This document shows positions 57,511 to 64,000 of a stretch of DNA of 64,000 bases, piece after piece. This DNA comes from Myxococcales bacterium (GTDB lineage Bacteria; Myxococcota_A; Polyangia; Palsa-1104; JAEUJZ01), in the NCBI GenBank assembly GCA_016794505.1, contig JAEUJZ010000127.1:1-64000 (forward strand), written 5' to 3'. The position numbers and the translations under genes were made by a program. The notes under the pieces are model-generated. The model saw only the letters and a program-made list of their open reading frames with translations, ran no database searches and was not told where the DNA came from. Position 1 is the first letter of the stretch, and each line of letters starts with the position of its first letter.

Positions 57511-59508
57511 TTAGGGGGCAGTCTGTGTTGCGATCTTCGGTGCCGCAGGTCGTTCAATCGGATGCAGAGCAGGCTGCGCCGCGTCGCGCACAGCCTGTTC
57601 GGGGTCGGACGCTGCGGCTTGCACCAGTGCAGCCTGCGCTTCTGATCCACCGATGCGCCGGAGCGCTCGCGCGGCTTCGAGACGGGCCAGCACTCGCGGA
57701 TCGGTGGCGAGTCGGTGGAGAAGGGCTGGAATGCACTCTGGCGATCCGATCTCCCCCAAAGCACGCAGCACTTCGCGCTGGACCATGGGGTCTTGGACGC
57801 GCTGGAGCAGAGCGGGAAGTGCTCGCGGATCTCGAAGCTGCCCCAGGAATCCGATGACGGCTCGCTGTGCCTCATAGTCGGTGGCGTGGTCTAGCAGATC
57901 AAGGAGGGCCGGCAGCGCAGCTTGAACCCGACGGAAGGCCAGGACTTCGACGGCCCGCAGGCGTAGCTCCGTGTCCGCCGCCGCATCCTGCGCGAGCCGC
58001 AGTACATATATCTGGGAAGGCGCGTGCCCAAGCCGCAGCGCAGCGATGTGTGCGATGTCTGCGACGCGGGCATCAGGGTTGCGCGTGAGAGCGGTCAGAG
58101 CAGTCCCGGTCTGACTCTGCGGGGGCAGTCGTAGAAGAAGTCGCCCGGCGTCCTCTTGGACACTTGGCTCGTCAGACCGAGTCAGCAGCCTCAGCAAGCC
58201 ATCGACGGCCCGCACATCTCCGAGCCGAGCGCGCAGGATCTCCGTCGGTGCCCGGGGCAGTGCCCTGATCCAGCGCAGGCGCTGCGCGCTCTCCATTCGT
58301 GCTTCGATCCAGGTGTACAGCTCACTGCGCAGCAGACTCGCCGTGCGTGGATCACGCTGGCTGAGATCCTCTCGCTCACCCGGATCGCGCTGCAAGTCAA
58401 AGAGCTGGCTGGTGCCCCGCCTTAGATCCCAGATCAGCTTGTGTGTCTGGGTTGCGATCATGCGCTGGTCTTCCAATGCGGCAAACGCCGCCGCCCCCGG
58501 CTGAAATTGACCTGTGAGCGCAGGTAAAAGATCGCGACCGTCCGTCTCAAACAGCCATCGCGCATTGGCGAGCTGCGCCAGCGTTGGAAACACATCCACA
58601 AGCTGCACGGGCTCTGAAATCACCTGCGGCCTCAGATGAGGAGCCAAAAGGACAAGCGGTACGCGCACCTGTTCTTCATGCAGGTTGGTTCCGTGTAGGC
58701 TCTCGCCATGTTCATTGAAGGCTTCGCCATGATCAGACGTGACGACAAGGATGAAGCCGGGCTGCTTCTTCTCTAAGTAGTGTGCCAAGCGACCGAGCGC
58801 CGCATCAGCGACGACCAGCTCTTGGTCATAGCGATCCATCGCTGTGCTGCCGAACTGCGGAGCCCCGCCCGCTTCATAGGGCTCGTGCGGCTCGAACAGA
58901 TGCAGCCACAGAAACGCTCGCTCGGGGCGCTTCTGCTCGAAGAAGCGAATGGCCTCATCAACGCTCTGGTCCGCACTCAGGTACTCGCAGCGCACATGCT
59001 GAAAGCCGAAGTGACTGGACTTGTAGGGAGCCAGAGCCGCCTCGTCGGTGACGTAGATCGCAGGCGGATAAATCGCCGCCGTCTGCCAGCCATACGCCGC
59101 GAAGTGGGAAGCGAGCGTCGGCAACAGCGCTTCCGGCACCATGCGCGACAGCAGGCCGAAGTATCGACCCGTCAGCAGCGACGCGATGGAAAATGAAGTA
59201 TGCGGGGCTTGGGAATAGGCTCGCTCAAAGCGCACTCCTCGCGCGGCGAGCTGATCGAGGTTGGGCGTGGTGCGGCGGGCATAGCCATACGCGCCGACGT
59301 GATCGGCTCGCACGCTATCAATCGTCACGATCACGACATCAGGTCGCGTATCGCGAAGGGCTTCGCCGACAGGGGGCCAGCCCGTGCCGGATGTCTGAGC
59401 CTGTTTGCAGGCTACATAGAACAGAAGAGGCGTCAGCCCGAGGAGCAGCAGCCGACGCCAACGCGCAGCCGGCAGCCAACGAGACGACGAGAACGGACCC
59501 AGCGGCAT
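57511..59508 (-). CDS. Membrane sulfatase-like hydrolase with HEAT repeats
   Basis: 665 residues. After an N-terminal membrane helix (LLLLGLTPLLFYVACK) comes an alkaline-phosphatase-superfamily sulfatase domain: VIVTIDSVRADHVGAYGY, TTPNLDQLAARGV, FLWLHLFEPHEPY and VTSDHGEAFNEHGESLHGTN. The nucleophile region reads APHTSFSIASLLTG, with no Cys or Ser in the CxPxR formylglycine motif, so a Thr is the likely catalytic residue, as in phosphoglycerol or phosphoethanolamine transferases. Residues about 420-640 are HEAT/PBS-lyase-like repeats (ALPALLQRVQDPMVQREVLRALGEIG). It precedes the efflux operon by 109 bp. The substrate is unknown; an envelope lipid or polysaccharide is a guess. Confidence 0.82.
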   Translation of the reverse strand: MPLGPFSSSRWLPAARWRRLLLLGLTPLLFYVACKQAQTSGTGWPPVGEALRDTRPDVVIVTIDSVRADHVGAYGYARRTTPNLDQLAARGVRFERAYSQAPHTSFSIASLLTGRYFGLLSRMVPEALLPTLASHFAAYGWQTAAIYPPAIYVTDEAALAPYKSSHFGFQHVRCEYLSADQSVDEAIRFFEQKRPERAFLWLHLFEPHEPYEAGGAPQFGSTAMDRYDQELVVADAALGRLAHYLEKKQPGFILVVTSDHGEAFNEHGESLHGTNLHEEQVRVPLVLLAPHLRPQVISEPVQLVDVFPTLAQLANARWLFETDGRDLLPALTGQFQPGAAAFAALEDQRMIATQTHKLIWDLRRGTSQLFDLQRDPGEREDLSQRDPRTASLLRSELYTWIEARMESAQRLRWIRALPRAPTEILRARLGDVRAVDGLLRLLTRSDEPSVQEDAGRLLLRLPPQSQTGTALTALTRNPDARVADIAHIAALRLGHAPSQIYVLRLAQDAAADTELRLRAVEVLAFRRVQAALPALLDLLDHATDYEAQRAVIGFLGQLRDPRALPALLQRVQDPMVQREVLRALGEIGSPECIPALLHRLATDPRVLARLEAARALRRIGGSEAQAALVQAAASDPEQAVRDAAQPALHPIERPAAPKIATQTAP

Positions 59509-59607
59509 ATCGGCAAGTTCCTGTGCTCGCTGGCTAAAGCAACCTGCATACCAAGACGCGTTGGCAGCAGCGGCCTTCGCTGAAACCGCGGGGTCTGCGA
59601 GCAGGCC

Positions 59608-60777
59608 CTATGGCCAGGGAGCCCAGGCCACGCCCCGATATGCAGTGTTCGCTGAAGCGGTGGCAAGAGGCTGGGCGGCGATCATGTCTAGCGCAGTGCC
59701 GTCGTCTTCAAATCGAACCACACGCGCTGGTGACTCTGCCGTCGTGACCACCAGCGTCACGCCGCTTGGATGTGCATAGCCGGCCAGGCCGCGGACGCCT
59801 GCGGTCAGGTTCTTGCTCATCGTGCCTTCCAGCACCCACGTCGTGCCAGAGAGCTTCCAGCGCTGCACGCCACCACCCGTCGCAACGCTGCGATCATCCG
59901 CCACGTAGATCACATCAAGTCCGGGCTGACCGTCACGATCCGCGGCGAAAAAGCCATAGTGCGACGTGTTGGCCTGAGCCGAGAAGCCCGCGAGCAGCGT
60001 CGCGGTGGCCGTGCCGGTCGGGGTGCCGTTGCCGACGCGGCTGATGCCTTGATTGCTCCCGGAAGCACTGCTGGCGTAGAGCTGCGCGCTTGCGACCTGG
60101 AGCCAGCGCATGTTCGTTGCCAACAACGACGCGGGCTTGGCAGTGCTGCCAAATACCGCGTAGACAATTCCCCCCGCACCGGCTGCCCAGAGGCTGCGAC
60201 CATCCGTGCTGGTGGCGCTGCGAATCGCATTGCCGCTAAAGAAATCCGCTGCCGTACTGGTGTCCACACCGCCGCTGGCATCCACGCGTGCGATCACACG
60301 GTTCACGGTGGCTGACGACGTACTGGCCACGGCAGCGGTGCCGGGTGCGGCATCGTAGCCAGCGAGCAGCAGGTATCGCCCGTCCGCGGATCGACTGAGC
60401 GAGCCTTCGGAAATCGAGCTGCCGCCCAGAGTGATCGCTCGCTGAGCCCCGCTGCCACTTGTCGGCAAGGCCAACGCTGCACCGACCATGCTGCCATCCG
60501 CGAGCTTGCGACGCTCCAGAGACAACGCCGTCGCTGCGCTGCTCAGCGCCACCGCTCCATCGCCCACGCGCACGACGTAAAATTCAGTGGGTGGAGGAGC
60601 AGGCATCAGATCAGGCGTAGCCATGTCCTGTAACCCCGCCGCTTGATCGGTGGGCATCGCCAAATCCTCAGACGGCGTTGCGAGATCCATCGGTGGCTCT
60701 CCGCTGCCCGCCTCACCCCGACAGCTCGCCAGCCCCAAGAACCCAAGAGATATCGCACCCAGCAATCGACTGTACAT
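59608..60777 (-). CDS. Myxobacterial-type lipoprotein, beta-propeller-like
   Basis: 389 residues with a lipoprotein signal (FLGLASC, Cys19 lipobox). A linker rich in Asp-Leu-Ala and Met-Asp/Pro repeats (DLATPSEDLAMPTDQAA) is common in myxobacterial surface lipoproteins. The rest has repeating strands with Asp-Gly turns (SADGRYLLLAGYDAA, STDGRSLWAAGAGG, ADRDGQPGLDVIYVAD) and looks like a beta-propeller. The function is unknown; outer-membrane or surface anchoring is likely. Confidence 0.7.
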   Translation of the reverse strand: MYSRLLGAISLGFLGLASCRGEAGSGEPPMDLATPSEDLAMPTDQAAGLQDMATPDLMPAPPPTEFYVVRVGDGAVALSSAATALSLERRKLADGSMVGAALALPTSGSGAQRAITLGGSSISEGSLSRSADGRYLLLAGYDAAPGTAAVASTSSATVNRVIARVDASGGVDTSTAADFFSGNAIRSATSTDGRSLWAAGAGGIVYAVFGSTAKPASLLATNMRWLQVASAQLYASSASGSNQGISRVGNGTPTGTATATLLAGFSAQANTSHYGFFAADRDGQPGLDVIYVADDRSVATGGGVQRWKLSGTTWVLEGTMSKNLTAGVRGLAGYAHPSGVTLVVTTAESPARVVRFEDDGTALDMIAAQPLATASANTAYRGVAWAPWP

Positions 60778-60780
60778 AGA

Positions 60781-61209
60781 CCCTCCGAACGTGTGAGCCG
60801 AGCCAGCGGCCCGTGGACCGAGCCCCGCCCATCGGTTGGCTCTACACCAAGCACGCTGGGTGCCAAGGACAGCGGGCTCCGACTTGACGCAGAGGGTTCG
60901 CCGGTTCAGTCCGAGCGCCAGACGGGATCTGACGGGTCATGGTCAGCCCAGTCCTCCGTTACTGCACCGTGGGTAGATTTTCGTGGGGTTGCGATTGCGG
61001 TCGTGGCCGCGACCCGGAATGCGGGCACTCAGATCGATACGGGCCTACGCGGTTGCCTCTTGAAACAGATCCCCCGTGTGCGACTGCATCAGGCCGATCG
61101 ATGCAGTCGCACGGCGGGAGTCTGCCCAAGCTGAAAATTCAAGGCTCGCAGCGTGATGGCGCTGCGCTCAAGGCGTGGTTAGGGCGGTCTTCCCAAGGCA
61201 TCCCCCAGT
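60781..61209. other. Gene-free stretch upstream of the lipoprotein gene
   Basis: No convincing gene in about 430 bp. It contains a strong inverted repeat at 61078-61112 and leads into the tandem array. Confidence 0.5.
61078..61112. terminator. Strong 13-bp inverted repeat
   Basis: GTGCGACTGCATC (61078-61090) and GATGCAGTCGCAC (61100-61112) pair perfectly around a 9-nt loop and could extend with a small bulge. There is no neighbouring gene end, so it is either a terminator of a minus-strand transcript crossing the repeat array or a structural or binding site. Confidence 0.45.
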
Positions 61210-61551
61210 GCGGCCTTGCCATCCGCGCGAACGACGTACTCGCAAAGGGGGACGATGCGGCCTTGCCGTCAGCGTGGACGACGTACTCGCATCTGTGATG
61301 TGCGGCTTTGCCGCCACGAAGGACGGCGTACTCGCGGCGCTGCGGCCTTGCCATCCCGCAGGATGACGTACTCGCAACGCTGGGATTGCGGCCTTGACAT
61401 CCCGCAGGATGACGTACTCGCATCCGAAAATGCGGCTTTGCCGCCACGAAGGGCGACGTACTCGCGGCGCTGCGGCCTTGCCATCTCGAAGGATGACGTA
61501 CTCGCAACGCTGGGATTGCGGCCTTGCCATCCCGCAGGATGACGTACTCGC
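61210..61551. repeat. Eight-unit interspersed tandem repeat array
   Basis: Eight units of about 34 bp, with consensus beginning GCGGCCTTGCCATCCCGCAG and ending GATGACGTACTCGC. They are separated by spacers of only 6-13 bp. The spacers recur (GGCGCT twice, AACGCTGGGATT twice, ATCCGAA twice), showing that a block of about 126 bp starting at 61309 was itself duplicated from 61435 on. Units 3 and 6 are a variant subtype (CTTTGCCGCCACGAAGG). On the minus strand one frame of a unit reads CEYVILRDGKAA, but frames shift between units, so it is probably non-coding. Confidence 0.85.
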
Positions 61552-61739
61552 ATCCGAAGGCTTGGGGAAACACGACCGCGCAGGCTCGCCGATCACCCAG
61601 CGCGACGACGGCCACGCCGGTCTGGATGACGATTGCGTCCCTGCGATGACACGTCGAGCGGGCCGCGCCGTCTGCGCACGAACCGACGCTGCCTGCCCTG
61701 GTGTCATGCTCATAGCTGGCCAAATCGCCATGAATCCGT

Positions 61740-62611
61740 CAAGGCTATTTTATAAACGCGCAAGATGCCTTGGGTTTCAGGTTTTCTTAGACCACGGCGG
61801 TACCCATTCCTCAATCAATCCAGCCCCAGGCAGAACGCTCCCTTCGCCGGGCCAGAGGCTCCGCCGGCGCCAAATAATTGCTTGATAAATACCGAACTAA
61901 GTTATCGCAAATCAGCCGCATAGCTTCCCAAAAAACCGCCATCAAGGAAAGTGTTACAGAATTTCCTTCCAGGGATAACCGTGCGAAATTCATGCGGAAT
62001 ATTAATTCTAAAAAGCAAAAATTAAAATCTTCGATTTCGCAAAAATATCATCATAAAATCAACCTCACCTATAGTAATTAAGGTTCTCTTGATCCCATTG
62101 CAGCTCATCGTCCCTGCGTTGTGTGGTCTCAGGTTGCAGCCACGAGTTGTCGTGCAGTGCTGCCGCCGACATCGACCGTACCATGACGCGTTGCTTAGCC
62201 GTTGCCGTCAGGCCGAGGTTGTCGGGAAAAGCACGGACTTCTACGCGACGATTTTCCTCATACTTTCATGGACATATCTATGTGCGTCAAAATAGGTCGG
62301 TTCATTGCATTGTAGAGCAAATGTATACAAGAATATAACTTGGCAGAAATATTCGATTATTTTAGGTGTGAGCCTGTGCGAAAAAGGGTTACATGATTTC
62401 GAGAACGGCAACGCCTCCGCGCCCTGCTATGCTGGCATTCACTGATCACGGGAGAAACGACCCTGCGCTGCGGTTCGAAATTACAGTCGTGTAAGAGCGG
62501 GGTAACTCGCGGCGATTTATCTCGGTCCCAAAGCGGAGTAATTTCAAGCATTTAACAATATCTTTGAGTATCGGCATTGACAAAATGACAACTTGCAGAA
62601 GACTTTATCCT
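61740..62611. other. AT-rich stretch, no clear gene
   Basis: From about 61860 to 62600 GC content falls well below the window average, with runs such as AAATTAAAATC. A short Lys/Ser/Asn-rich open frame (61878-62081) exists but has no ribosome site and no recognisable fold. It may be foreign DNA or the regulatory region of the downstream gene. Confidence 0.5.
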
Positions 62612-63214
62612 ATGCCAATCAGAAAATGTGAGTACTGTCGCAGCCACTTGCCCAAGGGGCTGCGAATTGATGCATTCCATTGTGACGATAACTGCCGCGT
62701 GAATGCCCATAAGAAGCGAAAACGCGACAATCGGAAACAGCAGCTATTACGGGAGGATCACATTCCCATCTGGTCGTTCCCGTTTTCGGAGTCCTGGCAG
62801 CCGCTCGTCGATAAGATGGCGCGCTCGCGCGGCGCTCGCAGCACTGCCGTTGGCTACCGCCTGAAAAAAAAGGGCAGCATCTTTCCCAATCCCAAGAGCC
62901 CGCTTCGCATCATCGCCGGCGAGCTGGTCAGCCTCCCGCACTACCTCTGGGACCCCTTTGAACCGCCATCGGTGCCCGAGGTCGGGGAGTATCAGTTGCA
63001 GTGGTGCCTCGGGGATGGCCGCGCTCTCATGGCCTTTGACACCGAGGGCATCCCGACCTGCTTCGTTCCGATCGCGGACCCGCAAGCCTGCTTTCACAAC
63101 AATCGGCTGACGCGAGAGGTGCTCTCACACCCGGCATGGCAGCGACAGGTGAAAGCCAAGCTCAGGCCCCTGCGCGCTGAGATCGCGAGGGCCGAGGCGG
63201 CGAAGAACAAGTAG
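62612..63214 (+). CDS. Putative zinc-finger protein of unknown function
   Basis: About 200 residues from an ATG at 62612; an ATG at 62585 would add nine. The N-terminus has a probable zinc-binding module, KCEYCRSHLPKG then FHCDDNCRVNAHKKRKRD (Cys-x2-Cys, spacer, Cys-x3-Cys), followed by a highly basic stretch. The rest has aromatic and Pro motifs (IWSFPFSESWQPLVDKMARS, LVSLPHYLWDPFEPP) and a charged C-terminal helix. It resembles small zinc-ribbon proteins of mobile elements, but I do not recognise the family. The upstream DNA is AT-rich, while the gene itself returns to high GC after residue 50. Confidence 0.55.
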   Translation: MPIRKCEYCRSHLPKGLRIDAFHCDDNCRVNAHKKRKRDNRKQQLLREDHIPIWSFPFSESWQPLVDKMARSRGARSTAVGYRLKKKGSIFPNPKSPLRIIAGELVSLPHYLWDPFEPPSVPEVGEYQLQWCLGDGRALMAFDTEGIPTCFVPIADPQACFHNNRLTREVLSHPAWQRQVKAKLRPLRAEIARAEAAKNK

Positions 63215-63522
63215 ACAGCCCTTGGACTGTCAGATCAGAGACCTTGCCGCCGCTGCTCCCCAGGCTCAGAGCTTCCTGGCCATGGATCGTCCGGTGCGAC
63301 GAATCCGCCAGACGACGTTAGGGCCAAAGCTGCGGATGCTGATCATGACAACGTGGGTCGTGCACGAGGCCGGTCTGCCCGCGGCCGTCATCTGCATCTA
63401 CAAAATCGAACCCATCAACGACGAACGATCGAGTCGTGGAGCCGCTTCCATCGGTGACTGTGCAGGCGAGCCAATAGGATCTTCTGTCCGGTTGCGTCTG
63501 GGGTCACATGCAGTAAAGGCTG

Positions 63523-63843
63523 CTACGCCTCACTTTCATGAAGATAAGACTGAAACTCACCAAATTGGATTGGGAACTCCTTCGTCAGTCCGCTGGCTAG
63601 CTGATCCAGCTCAGGATGAAGGCGGTAGGTTCTCTTCCAGTCGTCGAGCGGTGCCACGTCCGAGTACTTGAGGATGGAGAATCCATATTCGGTCATGGTG
63701 GCTTCGACGAGGTCCTTGTATTCGTGCTCGCTTGGGGCAAGCGCCACCACATTCACGAACGCCCCCTTTGCACCCTTAAGAGAGTCATTCCCCGGCTGAG
63801 GCTGCACCTCGACCAGTCCAATCCAGGCTTCAGTACGCTTCAT
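63523..63843 (-). CDS. Candidate immunity protein next to a toxin C-terminus
   Basis: About 106 residues starting MKRTEAWIGLVEVQPQPGND and including GAFVNVVALAPSEHEYKDLV and YGFSILKYSDVAPL. It is small, acidic and has no signal or membrane segment. Its ATG lies within the last codons of the upstream minus-strand gene (14-nt overlap), a strong sign of coupled expression. Position behind a putative secreted toxin tail suggests an immunity protein, but no known Imm family is recognised with confidence. An earlier start at 63873 in the same frame overlaps the neighbour further. Confidence 0.5.
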   Translation of the reverse strand: MKRTEAWIGLVEVQPQPGNDSLKGAKGAFVNVVALAPSEHEYKDLVEATMTEYGFSILKYSDVAPLDDWKRTYRLHPELDQLASGLTKEFPIQFGEFQSYLHESEA

Positions 63844-64000
63844 TCTTGGGGTAGTTCGCTCGTGGGTACGCATGGTGCTCGCGGTGCCGCGATCCGCTCG
63901 GATGATAGTGTGGATCGCCGACGGTGGGGTTGGAATGTTCTTCAGGCGCTACCCCTCTTCGACTTTCGGCCTGGGCAGCATCCTGGGCCCGCTTGCGAGT
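63830..64000 (-). CDS. C-terminal end of a possible polymorphic toxin (partial)
   Basis: An open minus-strand frame enters from the right edge and ends at a TGA at 63830-63832; 56 residues are visible. It reads TRKRAQDAAQAESRRG, then NPTVGDPHYHPSGSRHREHH, then AYPRANYPKNEAY. The His-rich cluster (PHYH, RHREHH) resembles metal-dependent nuclease tips at the ends of RHS or other polymorphic toxins. The following gene overlaps it by 14 nt, as immunity genes often do. Most of the protein lies outside the window, so the assignment is tentative. Confidence 0.35.
   Translation of the reverse strand, partial: TRKRAQDAAQAESRRGVAPEEHSNPTVGDPHYHPSGSRHREHHAYPRANYPKNEAY

Noticed and set aside
61210-61551. 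CRISPR array
   Set aside because: Spacers are only 6-13 bp and several are identical; no cas genes are nearby.
61139-61731. Minus-strand frames through the tandem repeat array as coding genes
   Set aside because: The repeating peptide changes frame between units, no start signal or conserved ends are seen, and the spacers vary in length not divisible by three.
63222-63671. Plus-strand open frame of 149 codons
   Set aside because: Overlaps the better-supported minus-strand immunity candidate and has no family resemblance.

Overview
The window is high-GC, densely packed bacterial DNA. It fits Myxococcota (Deltaproteobacteria in the older sense), probably a Polyangia-type genome. Support comes from giant Ser/Thr kinase-AAA-TPR-GAF-phosphatase proteins, a lipoprotein with Asp-Leu-Ala/Pro repeats behind its lipobox, an NRPS-like reductase, sigma54 activators and a Resolvase/Recombinase-type serine recombinase. 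The taxonomy is inferred from gene style only. I saw no rRNA, tRNA or CRISPR array.

Layout. (1) 1-3.5 kb: the 3' end of an FG-GAP/VCBS protein, a 55-bp repeat with a hairpin, a deleted universal-stress-protein (usp) remnant, the first acetate kinase-PduL fusion gene, then decayed DNA. (2) 3.5-16.6 kb: a signalling and biosynthesis cluster. It has a kinase/AAA/GAF/PP2C giant, a RsbW-like ATPase, a STAS-like protein, a second kinase/AAA giant and a stand-alone A-T-reductase protein. (3) 16.8-19.9 kb: a second copy of the 55-bp repeat, directly upstream of a serine recombinase gene, then a POT/MFS transporter. (4) 20-22.5 kb: an intact usp gene divergent from a second acetate kinase-PduL gene; region 1 holds the damaged copy of this module. 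(5) 22.8-48 kb: a stress, energy and ion-homeostasis island. It carries a Ca2+/Na+ exchanger, a P-type ATPase, a tandem Usp, a KefB-type antiporter, a zinc-ribbon protein, an MBL/beta-CASP RNase, a damaged NTPase, phosphoketolase, an ATPase fragment, NhaA, a three-gene operon of unknown role, trehalose synthesis (otsA-otsB), a GH15 hydrolase, an SSS symporter and a CPA1 antiporter. (6) 48-59.5 kb: a nuclease, a tiny secreted Lys-rich protein, and a heavy-metal RND efflux operon (TolC-MFP-RND) with its own histidine kinase and NtrC-type regulator, preceded by a sulfatase-HEAT protein. (7) 59.6-64 kb: a lipoprotein, an eight-unit tandem repeat array, AT-rich DNA, a putative zinc-finger protein, and at the right edge a probable toxin C-terminus with an overlapping immunity candidate.

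How it may work together. Phosphoketolase makes acetyl-phosphate, which the AckA-PduL fusions can turn into ATP plus acetate or into acetyl-CoA. The transporters and trehalose genes would handle ion, pH and osmotic stress. Six copies of an imperfect palindrome of about 43 bp are scattered through these regions (2457, 22569, 35263, 46418, 49281, 57385). They are the best hint of a shared, possibly undescribed, control element. The kinase/phosphatase/STAS/A-T-R cluster is the best candidate for an uncharacterised signalling-plus-metabolite system.
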